A DNA stretch of 64,000 bases from CBDCDJ01 sp965215355 (GTDB lineage Bacteria; Deinococcota; Deinococci; Deinococcales; Trueperaceae): positions 1,054,001-1,118,000 of the forward strand of contig CBDCDJ010000007.1 of the NCBI GenBank assembly GCA_965215355.1, in the 5' to 3' direction. The notes beneath the pieces were generated by a model, which saw only the letters and a list, made by a program, of their open reading frames with translations, made no database searches and had not been told where the DNA came from. This document shows, piece by piece, positions 49,470-58,705 of this stretch. Position 1 is the stretch's first letter, and every line of letters starts with the position of its first letter. The position numbers were made by a program, and so were the translations under genes.

Positions 49470-50083
49470 GGATGTTGCGATGGGTTCCTCCAGGGCCGCT
49501 TGCTTTTGGGCGCGTCTAAAATTTGCTGCCACATGATGCCGCGCATGATGTCCTCGCGGTCGAAGGCAAGCATGTCGGACGACAGTTTAGCGCGTTTTCC
49601 GTCGCCGGAACGTTCGACTTGCAAGGGCCGCGTCGTGGTGCGCTTCGAGCGCGGGATGGAAGCGTCGGCTGATGCAAACGTAGAAGCAACCTGCCGCGGT
49701 GGCGGTGCGGGCGGGCGCGCAGGTTGCGGTTGCCGAAACATGTCGCCCGCGCTCTCCAGGCCGGTCGGGCTTTGAGGCGTGCTCTGGGACGAGGTCCGCG
49801 CGGCGCGCGTGTCCGTCCGGGCGGTTTGCCCCTCGACCGCTTCGCGCACGCGGCGGCGGGCTTGCTCGAGCCGCTCCCCGATATCGTTGGCGGCGTTCTC
49901 CGCGGCGTTTTTGGCCGCGTCGCGCTTCTGTGTAGTCGGTGGCGTAGTGGGCAAGCCCGTGCGCGTCGCGGGCGGGGCTTTGCCGGTCGGCCTTTGGCCC
50001 CCACGCCGCAAAAGTCGGCCCAGCAGCGGCGCGCCGATGAAAAGGGCGAACAGCAGCAGGCTGAACAGGTCGTCCAGGCTCAT
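49466..50083 (-). CDS. Uncharacterised membrane-anchored low-complexity protein
   Basis: A 205-residue protein I cannot assign to a family. It has one N-terminal hydrophobic helix (DLFSLLLFALFIGAPLLG, about 5-23), then a Thr/Pro/Arg-rich region probably disordered (about 25-150), and a conserved-looking C-terminal patch (MLAFDREDIMRGIMWQQILDAPKSK). Such a short C-terminal motif may dock a partner. It lies between floA (10 bases upstream) and phoH (4-base overlap), so it probably works with the flotillin. Confidence 0.7.
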   Translation of the reverse strand: MSLDDLFSLLLFALFIGAPLLGRLLRRGGQRPTGKAPPATRTGLPTTPPTTQKRDAAKNAAENAANDIGERLEQARRRVREAVEGQTARTDTRAARTSSQSTPQSPTGLESAGDMFRQPQPARPPAPPPRQVASTFASADASIPRSKRTTTRPLQVERSGDGKRAKLSSDMLAFDREDIMRGIMWQQILDAPKSKRPWRNPSQHP

Positions 50084-50093
50084 TTTTCAGCGC

Positions 50094-51068
50094 TCATTTT
50101 TTGTCGTCCGGCTCGGTCGCGCCCGCGATGTTGGAACGCATTTGCGTGTCCGACTGGATGTTTTGGATGTTGTAGTAGTCCATCACACCCAGGTTACCGC
50201 TGCGAAAAGCTTCAGCGATGGCTAAAGGCACTTGCGCCTCGGACTCGACCACGCGAGCGCGCATCGCCTCGACGTTGGCGCGGTTTTCCTGCTCGACCGC
50301 GACCGCCATCGCGCGGCGCTCCTCGGCCTTGGCCTGGGCGACTTGTTTGTCGGCTTCGGCCTGGTCGGTCTGCAAAATCGCGCCGATGTTTTTACCCACG
50401 TTGATGTCGGCGATGTCGATGGACAAGATTTCAAAGGCCGTGCCCGAGTCGAGACCCTTGGCGAGCACCGTTTTGGAAATCACGTCGGGGTTCTCGAGCA
50501 CCAGCTTATGGCTTGCCGTCGAGCCTATAGACGACACGATGCCCTCGCCGACTCTAGCGATAATCGTCTCCTCGCCCGCCCCGCCGACAAGACGTTCTAA
50601 GTTCGCCCGCACCGTCACCCGCGCGGTCGAGATGAGTTCGATGCCGTCCTTGGCGACCGCCGAGACGTTGGGCGTTTGAATCACCCGCGGGTTGACCGAG
50701 ACCTTCACCGCGTCGAGCACGTTGCGCCCGGCTAAGTCAATCGCCGCGGCGCGGTCGAACGGCAAGGTGATGCGCGCCTTGTCCGCGGCGATGAGCGCGT
50801 CCACCACGCGGTCCACGTTGCCGCCCGCGAGGTAGTGGGCCTCGAGCTGGTTCTGGTTGACCAAAATCCCGGCCTTGTCCGCCTTGATGAGCGGCAGGAT
50901 GATTCGGGCCGGGGCCACGCGGCGCAAGCGCATCCCGACCAAACTGGTGATGCTGACCTTGACGCCCGCCGCCAGCGCGCTTATCCACAAGCCGATGGGA
51001 ATGAAAAAGAAAAAGATGACCAAAAGAACGATGACGGCGGCGGCGATGACGATGCTGGTGATGTCCAA
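50094..51068 (-). CDS. floA: Flotillin-like protein FloA
   Basis: FloA organises functional membrane microdomains. The 324-residue protein has one N-terminal membrane segment (IVIAAAVIVLLVIFFFFIPIGLW), a SPFH-like middle (about 60-220, GTAFEILSIDIADINVG) and a C-terminal coiled coil rich in EA-type repeats (QAKAEERRAMAVAVEQENRA). The start is a TTG at 51068 with GAGGAG about nine bases upstream. Together with the adjacent nfeD it forms the usual flotillin-NfeD pair. Confidence 0.93.
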   Translation of the reverse strand: MDITSIVIAAAVIVLLVIFFFFIPIGLWISALAAGVKVSITSLVGMRLRRVAPARIILPLIKADKAGILVNQNQLEAHYLAGGNVDRVVDALIAADKARITLPFDRAAAIDLAGRNVLDAVKVSVNPRVIQTPNVSAVAKDGIELISTARVTVRANLERLVGGAGEETIIARVGEGIVSSIGSTASHKLVLENPDVISKTVLAKGLDSGTAFEILSIDIADINVGKNIGAILQTDQAEADKQVAQAKAEERRAMAVAVEQENRANVEAMRARVVESEAQVPLAIAEAFRSGNLGVMDYYNIQNIQSDTQMRSNIAGATEPDDKK

Positions 51069-51123
51069 GACAGGCTCCTCTTAAGTAGATTTTACGTTAT
51101 GTCCCTGTTGTGCAGTCGGGGAG

Positions 51124-51144
51124 AAAGTACTGAGTGGAAAGTCG
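51124..51144. repeat. Heptanucleotide-phased repeat tract
   Basis: Three units in series, AAAGTAC, TGAGTGG, AAAGTCG, with the AGT phase of the tract at 838-879. It lies between floA and nfeD. Confidence 0.55.
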
Positions 51145-51166
51145 AAGGCTGGATGGGGGGTGCGCT

Positions 51167-52528
51167 TCAAGGTTCCACAGCCCGCACCACCACGCGGCTA
51201 CCCTCGACGCGCAGCACTTCGACGGCGCTGCCGTTGGAGATGTAGTTGCCCTCGGTGACCACATCGACACGCTCGTCGCCCAGTCGCGCAACCCCCGCCG
51301 GGCGCAAATCGGTCGTCGCGACGCCCTGCTGGCCCTTTAAATAATCATAGCTCGCGACGAGCCGCGCCCGCTCAGGGTCGGTGCCGGGCTCGTTGTCGAG
51401 CCGGGTGGACAGCGCAAAAATGCGCGTAAAGCGCGAGTTCGGCAGCAGCCAGAAAAAGGCCACCACCAGGACCGCGCCGAAAATGGCCGTGTAGCTCAGC
51501 ACCGAGGCGAGTTGCGCGGGGTTCGGGAAAATCCGCACGACAGCGATGGTGATGGCCGCCAAACCTAAAATCCCCGCCACGCCGAAGCCCGGAATCACCA
51601 GCGCCTCGAGCAGCAGCAACAACACCCCGCCGAAAATCAGCGCCAGGTCGATGCCGCCCGCCGGGGTCGCCACGAACGCGCCCATGCCGAACACGACGAG
51701 CGCGAGCAAACCCAAAATGCCCGGAATCCCGAAGCCGGGCGTGAACACCTCGATGAGAATACCGCCGATGCCGACCACCAGCAACGCCGCCGCGATTAAA
51801 GGGTTGCCGAGCGAGGTGCCTATGCGCTCGGCGAAGTTGGGCTCTAAGCGGGTCGTTTCCACGCCGCCGTAGCCGAGTTGCTCGAGGGCGTCGTTCAGAC
51901 TCCGCGCTTGCAGGTCGGCCACGCCGTATTCCACCGCGCCCGCCGCGCTCAAAGTGATGAGTTCGGTGTCGGTGGACAGCCCCGGCACCTCGACCCGCTC
52001 GGAGACCATGCCCTCGGCGACTTCGGCGTTGCGCCCGCGCGCCTCGGCGACCGAGCGAAACTTTTCGCGCACCGCCGAATTGATTTTCTCGCTCGCCCGC
52101 TCGCCGGTCAGGCCGCTGATGGCCGTCGCCGCGCCGATGGACGAGCCCGGCAGCATGGCGACTTGCTCGGCGCTCATCGCGATGAGCGCGCCCGCACTAA
52201 AGGCGTTTTCGACCACCGCGATGGTCGGCACGTTCACGCGCTGCAAAATCGTGTCGGCGATGTCCAACATGGCGTTGAGAGCCCCGCCCGGCGTGTCGAG
52301 GTAAAAGACGAGCGCCAGCGGCTGCGCTTCGTTTGCCTGCTCGACCCGCGACTTGACGAACTGCGCCGTCGCCGCGGTAATCTGTGTTTCGATGGGCACC
52401 ACCCAAACCTGCTGCGTGACGTTCTGCAGCGCGTTTTGCGTCGTGTTTTGTGCCCAACCCGCGCTCAACGAAAGCGCCACGGCGACGGCCGTACTGAGAG
52501 CGGACCAGGTCCGCGGAGTCGTTGTCAT
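51167..52528 (-). CDS. NfeD-family membrane serine protease
   Basis: A 453-residue protein of the long NfeD class. After a signal peptide comes a ClpP-like domain (about 30-235) with FYLDTPGGALNAM and the catalytic S111 in ENAFSAGALIAMSA, then five to six membrane segments (about 245-385) and a C-terminal OB fold (YLKGQQGVATTDLRPAGVARLGDERVDVVTEG). NfeD proteins act with flotillins, and floA follows 98 bases downstream. The ATG at 52528 lies nine bases after TATTCT. Confidence 0.92.
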   Translation of the reverse strand: MTTTPRTWSALSTAVAVALSLSAGWAQNTTQNALQNVTQQVWVVPIETQITAATAQFVKSRVEQANEAQPLALVFYLDTPGGALNAMLDIADTILQRVNVPTIAVVENAFSAGALIAMSAEQVAMLPGSSIGAATAISGLTGERASEKINSAVREKFRSVAEARGRNAEVAEGMVSERVEVPGLSTDTELITLSAAGAVEYGVADLQARSLNDALEQLGYGGVETTRLEPNFAERIGTSLGNPLIAAALLVVGIGGILIEVFTPGFGIPGILGLLALVVFGMGAFVATPAGGIDLALIFGGVLLLLLEALVIPGFGVAGILGLAAITIAVVRIFPNPAQLASVLSYTAIFGAVLVVAFFWLLPNSRFTRIFALSTRLDNEPGTDPERARLVASYDYLKGQQGVATTDLRPAGVARLGDERVDVVTEGNYISNGSAVEVLRVEGSRVVVRAVEP

Positions 52529-52537
52529 AACGCCCCT

Positions 52538-52543
52538 AGAATA
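52538..52543 (-). promoter_or_regulatory. -10 box for nfeD
   Basis: TATTCT on the minus strand ends nine bases before the ATG at 52528. The stretch between reads AGGGGCGTT, so a very short leader or leaderless start is likely. Confidence 0.48.
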
Positions 52544-52608
52544 GCACGCGCCGCCCCGGCATCTTGTATAGAGCGGCGCGCGCCTCGGAACGGTCGACGG
52601 GTTCGTTT

Positions 52609-54636
52609 TCAGTCGGCCATCGCCGGGACCGGGTTGTCGAAGGTTTTGCGCAGCGGCAACTCGGGAATAAAGAAGGTCACCAGCCAACCCGCCACGATGA
52701 TAAACAGCGAGTAGAAGAAAATGCGCGTCACCGCCGCCGTAAAGCTCAGGCGGATGGCGTCGCTGACTTGGGTGGCGACCGTGGTGGCCAAGCCCTCGAG
52801 CTGCGCCTTATAACTCGTGAGCAGTTCCTCATCGTTTTGAGGCGTGGTCGCACTCGCTCCGCCGCCGAGTTGGGTTCTCAGGCGCTCGAGGACGCCCTCT
52901 CTCTGCGCCGGGTCTTGCGCCGCCTGGACGATTTGACCTTGCACGGGAGCGGGGATAGGCGTCGAAGTGAGCGCCGCCCTGAGTGCGTCGGCGTCGCCTG
53001 AGTTGACGGCACCTTCAATCACGCCGAAGTCAATGGCCGGCGCGGCGCTTGCCTCTGTTCCAGCCGCGCCACCGTCAGCCAGTAGCGGCGCTTTGTACTG
53101 TTCGAGCACGTTCGGGTCGGCGAGCACCGCTTGAACGGCCTGGGGGTTTCTGTTGATGAGGGCGTCTTCGTAAAGCGTGTACTGCGCCTCGAACGACTGC
53201 TTGATGTTGGCCGCGATGGTCGCCGTGTCCATCGCGCCGCCCCCGCCCTCGGCGCTGAACGAGGTTTGACCCGCCGGGGCGAGCGACGCAAACTGCGCGG
53301 TGTTTTCTTGGATGTTGTGCGTCAGCGTCGTCGAGAACACGGTGCCCATGATGGCGACGCCGATGACCTGCCCGATTTGCCGGAAAAACTGCACCGCGCT
53401 CGTCGCCTGGCCGATTTTGCGCGGCTCGACCGCGTTTTGCACGGCCAATGTGTAGAGCGGGAACGACGGCCCGAGCCCCAGGCCCACCACGACCATGTAA
53501 GCCGCCACCTGCCAAAAGGTCGCATCTATCGTCAGACGCGACAGCAGCACGACCCCGCCGAACAAAATCACCAGCCCGCTCAACATGAACATCCGGTAGT
53601 GCCCGTAGCGCGATACCAGTTGCCCCGACACCACCGAGCCGAAGACCAGCCCGAGCGACAGCGGGATGAGGCTCACGCCCGCGCTCGTCGCCGACACGCC
53701 CACGACCGTCACCATAAACAGCGGCAAAAACACGAGCGTGGACAGGAAAGCCGCGCCCAAGAAAAACAAGGCGATGTTGGAGGTCAAAAACACCTTGTTT
53801 TTAAACAGCCTGAGGTCGAGAATGGGCCGCTTCGAGCGTAGCGAGCGAAGCACGAACAGCGTGATGACGACCGCCGCCACCGCGAACAAAATCAGCGTGA
53901 TAGGCGAGCCCCAGGGGTACTGATTTTTGTCCAAACGCAGCGCCAGCACGAGCGGGACGAGCCCGCCGACGAGCAGCAGCGCCGACAGGTAGCTGATGCC
54001 CTGTTTTTCGCCCTGCGGCTCGAGCTTGGGCATCCGGGTGATGATGAACCACAGTGCCAGCGCGCCGAAGGGCACGTTGACATAAAACACCCAGCGCCAG
54101 CCCGCGATGCCGGGGATGATGCCGCTGCCGTGGTCGGTCAAAAAGCCGCCGACGACCGGCCCGAGCACGCTCGCTATCCCAAAAACCGCGCCCACGAAGC
54201 CCTGGTACTTGCCGCGCTCGGCCGGAGGATACAGGTCAGCGATGATGATAAAGGCCATCGCAAACAAGCCCGCGCCACCCAAACCCTGAACCGCGCGGAA
54301 AGCGATGAGCTGGTTCATGCCGTCGCCTAAGAGCGGCAGCGAGCCGAATTCACCCGCGAGCCCGCACAAAAACGAGCCCAGCAAAAACACGCCGACCGCC
54401 CACAGCTCGATAGCTTTGCGGCTGTACATGTCGGCGAGCTTGCCGTAAATCGGCACCAGCACGGTCGAAGCGAGGAGGTACGACGTGGCGACCCAGTCGT
54501 AACGTTGCAAGCCTTGTAAATCTTCGACGATTTTGGGCAGCGCGGTCGACACGATGGTCTGGTCGAGCGCGCCCAAAAACAGGGCGAGCAAAATACCGAT
54601 AAGCGTAAAATTTCTGTCTCTGGCGGATAAGTTCAT
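52609..54636 (-). CDS. DHA2-family MFS drug exporter with long C-terminal loop
   Basis: A 675-residue member of the 14-helix EmrB/QacA group. The motif GALDQTIVSTALPKIVEDL is in helix 1, LADMYSRK in the first loop, and FGIASVLGPVVGGFLTD in helix 5, matching drug-proton antiporters. Residues about 460-640, between helices 13 and 14, form a large insert of alanine-rich soluble sequence. It is preceded by a marR-type gene 13 bases upstream, so the regulator and exporter share one transcript. TGGAGA lies before the ATG. Confidence 0.9.
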   Translation of the reverse strand: MNLSARDRNFTLIGILLALFLGALDQTIVSTALPKIVEDLQGLQRYDWVATSYLLASTVLVPIYGKLADMYSRKAIELWAVGVFLLGSFLCGLAGEFGSLPLLGDGMNQLIAFRAVQGLGGAGLFAMAFIIIADLYPPAERGKYQGFVGAVFGIASVLGPVVGGFLTDHGSGIIPGIAGWRWVFYVNVPFGALALWFIITRMPKLEPQGEKQGISYLSALLLVGGLVPLVLALRLDKNQYPWGSPITLILFAVAAVVITLFVLRSLRSKRPILDLRLFKNKVFLTSNIALFFLGAAFLSTLVFLPLFMVTVVGVSATSAGVSLIPLSLGLVFGSVVSGQLVSRYGHYRMFMLSGLVILFGGVVLLSRLTIDATFWQVAAYMVVVGLGLGPSFPLYTLAVQNAVEPRKIGQATSAVQFFRQIGQVIGVAIMGTVFSTTLTHNIQENTAQFASLAPAGQTSFSAEGGGGAMDTATIAANIKQSFEAQYTLYEDALINRNPQAVQAVLADPNVLEQYKAPLLADGGAAGTEASAAPAIDFGVIEGAVNSGDADALRAALTSTPIPAPVQGQIVQAAQDPAQREGVLERLRTQLGGGASATTPQNDEELLTSYKAQLEGLATTVATQVSDAIRLSFTAAVTRIFFYSLFIIVAGWLVTFFIPELPLRKTFDNPVPAMAD

Positions 54637-54649
54637 ACGGTCTCCATGT

Positions 54650-55087
54650 TCATAAAATCTCCGAGGTGGCTAAGGCTTCTAGTGAGCTGAGAAACTGCTC
54701 GAGCCCCGCGGGCTCGAGGGTGGACAACATGTGTTCAACTTCTTTGTTCATGGTGACGCTGGCTTCTTGCAAAACCTCTTTTCCCTTCGCGGTAATGGTC
54801 AGAACACGCCTGCGAGCGTCCGTCGGGTCGAGCGTGCGCTCCAAAAAGCCGCCGCGTTCCACACTGTCGAGCTTGCGGGAAATGGCGTGGGCGGGCATCT
54901 GCAACGCCTCGGCAATTTCGCTCGGGCCTAAGTCGCTGCCGGAGACGTACTGCAGCAAAAAGTATTCCGACATGTCCAGGTCGTGTCTGTCACGTAAAAT
55001 TGGATTGACGTGACGGAAAAGTTTTTGGCGAATCCCCCAAAATCCGTACATAAAACGTTGTGTAGGTGTTTGGCGCAATACTTGCAC
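54650..55087 (-). CDS. MarR-family transcriptional regulator
   Basis: A 145-residue winged-helix regulator: EYFLLQYVSGSDLGPSEIAEALQMPAHAISRKLDSVERGGFLERTLDPTDARRRVLTITAKG is the MarR fold in outline, with DPTDARRR as wing. It probably represses its own operon including the exporter downstream. I use the GTG at 55087; an ATG at 55051 would remove 12 residues of helix 1. It is divergent from the APH-like gene with a 111-base gap that should hold both operators. The inducer is unknown. Confidence 0.87.
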   Translation of the reverse strand: MQVLRQTPTQRFMYGFWGIRQKLFRHVNPILRDRHDLDMSEYFLLQYVSGSDLGPSEIAEALQMPAHAISRKLDSVERGGFLERTLDPTDARRRVLTITAKGKEVLQEASVTMNKEVEHMLSTLEPAGLEQFLSSLEALATSEIL

Positions 55088-55184
55088 CTTGCAATTATTT
55101 TGCTGTGCAAGCTTTCGGCGTGTAGCCGAGAAGACAGAAGCTACCTCATTTACTTATGCGGCAGCCTGAGAGACCTGCTGCGTT

Positions 55185-55190
55185 TACACT
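55185..55190 (+). promoter_or_regulatory. -10 box for the APH-like gene
   Basis: TACACT ends eight bases before the ATG at 55199, suggesting a leaderless message; TTAGGGAC lies between. Confidence 0.5.
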
Positions 55191-55198
55191 TTAGGGAC

Positions 55199-56083
55199 AT
55201 GTCTACCACGCCCATCAGCATCGACGCCGCTCTGGCGAGGCGGCTGCTCGCCGCGCAGTTTCCGCAGTGGGCCCGCCTCCCCATCCGACCCGTCGAACCC
55301 GGCGGCTGGGACAACCGAACCTTTCGTCTCGGCGCAAGTATGACCGTGCGGTTGCCGAGCGCTGAAGCGTACGCCGCACAAGTGGCGAAAGAGCACCGCT
55401 GGTTGCCCGTCTTGGCACCGCTGCTCCCGCTTCCCATCCCCGTCCCGCTTGCCAAGGGGAGGCCCGGCGAAGGCTACCCCTGGCCGTGGTCGGTCTACCG
55501 GTGGTTGGAGGGTGAGAACGCGACCACCGAGCGCATCGCTGACCTGCCCGAGTTTGCGACCACGCTGGCCCGCTTCCTCACCGCATTGCAACAAATCGAG
55601 GCGGCGGACGGGCCACCCCCAGGCCCGCACAACTTTTTTCGCGGCGGGCCACTCACGGTTTACGACGCGGAAACCCGGCAAACGATCGCAGCCTTGGGCG
55701 GCGAGGTCGCTGCCGCGGCCGCGACCTCGGTGTGGGAAGCGGCCCTAAACGCAACCTGGCACGGCTCACCCGTTTGGCTTCACGGCGACGTCGCCGCGGG
55801 CAACCTGCTGGTCGAAAACGGCCGACTAAGCGCCGTCATCGACTTCGGCTGTGCGGGCGTGGGCGACCCCGCCTGTGACTTGGCCGTCGCCTGGACGCTT
55901 TTTTCGGGGAAGAGCCGGGAAGCCTTTCGCGCCACGCTTGCGCTCGAGGATGATAGCTGGGCTCGAGGTCGCGGCTGGGCGCTGTGGAAGGCGCTGATTA
56001 CCCTCGCCGAACACCTCAACACCGACCCCTTGAAAGCAGCCGAGGCGAGGCGCGTCATCGACGAAATCCTCAGCAAGGGATAA
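55199..56083 (+). CDS. Aminoglycoside phosphotransferase-like kinase
   Basis: A 294-residue protein of the APH kinase superfamily: WLHGDVAAGNLLVENG is the catalytic loop (His-Gly-Asp) and AVIDFGCAGVGDPACDLAVAW the metal-binding DFG-like segment; SVYRWLEGENA is the hinge. The N-terminal lobe begins with VEPGGWDNRTFRLG. Substrate could be an antibiotic or a metabolite; the location opposite a MarR-exporter pair makes a resistance role plausible but unproven. It converges with xylB 16 bases away. Confidence 0.87.
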   Translation: MSTTPISIDAALARRLLAAQFPQWARLPIRPVEPGGWDNRTFRLGASMTVRLPSAEAYAAQVAKEHRWLPVLAPLLPLPIPVPLAKGRPGEGYPWPWSVYRWLEGENATTERIADLPEFATTLARFLTALQQIEAADGPPPGPHNFFRGGPLTVYDAETRQTIAALGGEVAAAAATSVWEAALNATWHGSPVWLHGDVAAGNLLVENGRLSAVIDFGCAGVGDPACDLAVAWTLFSGKSREAFRATLALEDDSWARGRGWALWKALITLAEHLNTDPLKAAEARRVIDEILSKG

Positions 56084-56099
56084 TAAGATGAACCCTCCT

Positions 56100-57542
56100 T
56101 CAGAGGGGAACCTCTCGGTAAGCGCGCAGGGCGGCTTGATAAGGTTCGGCGGAGCCGGGCGTGATGGTCTCCACAGGACGCTGCTCAGCGACGCGCGTGG
56201 CGTCCTCGACCGCGCCGACACCCTGCAGTGCGAGAAGTGCCGCGCCGTAAGCCGCCCCCTGGTTTTGGGCGGGGCGCTCGAGCCTTATTTCCAACACGTC
56301 GGACACCATCTGCAGCCACAACCCGGACTTCGCGCCGCCGCCCGTGACGAGGCAGTGTGAGAGCTTCGCCAGCGGCTCAATCACGTCCAGCGCGTCGCGC
56401 AGGCTGAAGGCGACGCCCTCGAGGACAGACCGAACGACATCGGCCTGACTCGTCGCCAGACTCAAGCCCGTGAAAGAGCCACGCAAACTAGGATTAAGGT
56501 GCGGCGTGCGCTCGCCCGCCAGGTAAGGCTTGAAGGTGACGCCGCCGCTGCCCGGCGCGCTCGAGTTCGCCAAGTCCACAAGCGCGTCGAAGGACATCTC
56601 AGGCGCAAAGGTGTCGCGGTACCACTGCAAACTGCCCGCTGCGGCGAGGGTCACGCCGAGCAGGTTGTAGCCGCCGTCGGCGTGGCAGAACAGGTGAACG
56701 CGCCCCTCGGGGTCGGGTTTGGGTTCCCTCAGCGGCGCGAAGATGACGCCCGAGGTGCCCAAACTCACGCTGCCCCGTTCCGGGCGGCGGCTCGAGAGCC
56801 CCAAGCCCGTCGCCGCCGCCGCGTTGTCGCCCGCGCCCGTGATGATGGGCAAGCCCTCGAGCAGTCCGGTCGCCTCGGCTATTTCTTTGGTGAGCTTTCC
56901 AGTCGTTTCGTGCGAGGCGATGACGGCGGGGAACAGGGTGGGGGAGAGGTCGAGCGTGGTTAAGATGTCCTCGTCCCAGGTTTTGGTTTCAAGGTTGAAC
57001 AGGTTCGTTCCCGAGTTGTCGCTGGGTTCCGAACGCATCTCGCCGGTTAGGACATAGCCGAAATAGTCTTTAGGCAACAGCGAGTGCTTCGTTTTGGCAA
57101 AGTTATCCGGTTCCTCGCTCCGCAGCCACACGAGTTTGGGCGCGTGAAAGCCGGTAATCGGCGGGTTGCCGGTGTGTGCTATAAAGGTCTCGAGCGGCAC
57201 GCGCTCGAGCATCTCTGCGACGGCTGCCGCGGTGCGCTGGTCGTTCCACAGCAGCGCGTTCCGCACCGGCTCGCCTTGGGCGTCCAGCGGCACCATCCCG
57301 TGCATTTGGCCGGACAAACCGAGGCCGAGAACCGTGTGGCTCGAGACTTCCTCAGCCATTTCCTTCAAGGCTGCCAGCGTCTCCCGCGACCAGTCGCTCG
57401 GCCGCTGCTCGGTCCAACCCGGTTGCGGCGTCAGGAGCGGGTAGCTGCGGTTCGTCTCCGCGACGACCTTGCCGTCCGCATCCACCGCCAGCACCCGCAC
57501 GCCGCTCGTCCCGAGGTCAAGCCCGAGGGCGACCTCGGCCAT
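56100..57542 (-). CDS. xylB: Xylulokinase
   Basis: XylB phosphorylates D-xylulose. The 480-residue FGGY kinase has GLDLGTSGVRVLAVD (ATP), GLSGQMHGMVPLD, NALLWNDQRT, ITGAGDNAAAATGLG and VTGGGAKSGLWLQMVSDVL. The ATG overlaps the xylA stop by one base (TAATG), so the two are coupled. Length is normal. Together with xylA it feeds xylose into the pentose phosphate pathway. Confidence 0.94.
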   Translation of the reverse strand: MAEVALGLDLGTSGVRVLAVDADGKVVAETNRSYPLLTPQPGWTEQRPSDWSRETLAALKEMAEEVSSHTVLGLGLSGQMHGMVPLDAQGEPVRNALLWNDQRTAAAVAEMLERVPLETFIAHTGNPPITGFHAPKLVWLRSEEPDNFAKTKHSLLPKDYFGYVLTGEMRSEPSDNSGTNLFNLETKTWDEDILTTLDLSPTLFPAVIASHETTGKLTKEIAEATGLLEGLPIITGAGDNAAAATGLGLSSRRPERGSVSLGTSGVIFAPLREPKPDPEGRVHLFCHADGGYNLLGVTLAAAGSLQWYRDTFAPEMSFDALVDLANSSAPGSGGVTFKPYLAGERTPHLNPSLRGSFTGLSLATSQADVVRSVLEGVAFSLRDALDVIEPLAKLSHCLVTGGGAKSGLWLQMVSDVLEIRLERPAQNQGAAYGAALLALQGVGAVEDATRVAEQRPVETITPGSAEPYQAALRAYREVPL

Positions 57543-58705
57543 TACCTCACCCCTAAAAGCACCTCGACGGTGAGTTGGTCAAGTTTCTCGAGGCCGGGGC
57601 CGCGTTTGCCTAGCGCCACGCGGTCGAAGTCGCGGTTTTTCAGCGCTTCGGCGTTCTCGCGACTGTAGGTTTTGCTCAAGGTCTCGAGTTCCGCGTCCTC
57701 GACTTTGTACGCCTCGAGCACCTCTTTTATTTCAGGGTCGGCGTTGAAGGTTGCGACTTTTTCTTTCAAGATGAGGTAGGTGCGCATGCAGCCCTTGGCG
57801 AACTCCCAAACCCCCGCCTCGTCCTCGGTTCTCAGCGCGTGGGCGTCGAAGTGACGCGGGCCGCTGTAGCCGTTGTCTTCCAAGAGTTTCACCAGCAAAA
57901 ACGCCGCCTTCTGGTTCTCGGCCCCGAAGCGCAAGTCCTGGTCGAAGCGCCCCATCTTTTGGTCGTTCAGGTCGATGTGGAAGAGTTTGCCCGCGTCGAG
58001 CGCTTGCGCGACGCCGTGGACGAAACTCAGGCCCGCCATCGTCTCGTGGGCGAACTCGGGGTTGACGCCGACCATGTCAGGACGGTCCAGGGTGGCGATA
58101 AAGCCCAAGGCCGAGCCGACCGTGGGCAGATAAAGGTCGCCGCGCGGCTCGTTCGGTTTGGGTTCAATGGCAAACTTCAAGTCGTACCCTTGGTCTTTGA
58201 CGTACTCGCAGAAAAAGTTGAGGCTGTCCCTGAACCAGGCGATGCTGTCCAGTGGGTTGTTCGTCGCGTCGACCTCCGACCCTTCGCGCCCGCCCCAGAA
58301 CACGAACGTCTCCGCGCCGAGTTCGACGCCTAAGTCGATGGCGTTCAGCACCTTTTGCGCGGCGTAGGCCCGCACTCGAGCATCCGCCGAGGTGAACGCG
58401 CCGTCCTTGAAGGCCGGGTCGGTGAACAGGTTCGTCGTCGCCATCGGCACGACCAGGCCGTAGTCGTTCAGCGCTTGCTTGAACTCCTTGACGATGCGGT
58501 CACGCTCGCTCTTCGTGGCGTCTATCGGAACGAGGTCATTGTCGTGAAGGTTGACGCCCCACACGCCCAACTCGCTGAGCTTTTGCACGATGTGGGTAGG
58601 CTGTAAAGGCTCCCGCGTCGGCTCGCCGAACGGGTCGCGCCCGACGTTGCCAACCGTCCACAGGCCGAACGAAAACTTGTCTTCTTTGCGGGGTTCGTAA
58701 CTCAC
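57542..58705 (-). CDS. xylA: Xylose isomerase
   Basis: XylA interconverts D-xylose and D-xylulose (and glucose/fructose) with two divalent metals. Catalytic segments are WGVNLHDNDLVP (His, Asp), FAIEPKPNEPRGD (Glu, Lys) and LFHIDLNDQKMGRFDQD (metal ligands). At 387 residues it is the short class I enzyme of Actinobacteria and Thermus. I start at the GTG at 58705, which has GGAGGA upstream and overlaps the preceding dehydrogenase stop by four bases (GTGA); a longer reading starts inside that gene. Confidence 0.95.
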   Translation of the reverse strand: MSYEPRKEDKFSFGLWTVGNVGRDPFGEPTREPLQPTHIVQKLSELGVWGVNLHDNDLVPIDATKSERDRIVKEFKQALNDYGLVVPMATTNLFTDPAFKDGAFTSADARVRAYAAQKVLNAIDLGVELGAETFVFWGGREGSEVDATNNPLDSIAWFRDSLNFFCEYVKDQGYDLKFAIEPKPNEPRGDLYLPTVGSALGFIATLDRPDMVGVNPEFAHETMAGLSFVHGVAQALDAGKLFHIDLNDQKMGRFDQDLRFGAENQKAAFLLVKLLEDNGYSGPRHFDAHALRTEDEAGVWEFAKGCMRTYLILKEKVATFNADPEIKEVLEAYKVEDAELETLSKTYSRENAEALKNRDFDRVALGKRGPGLEKLDQLTVEVLLGVR

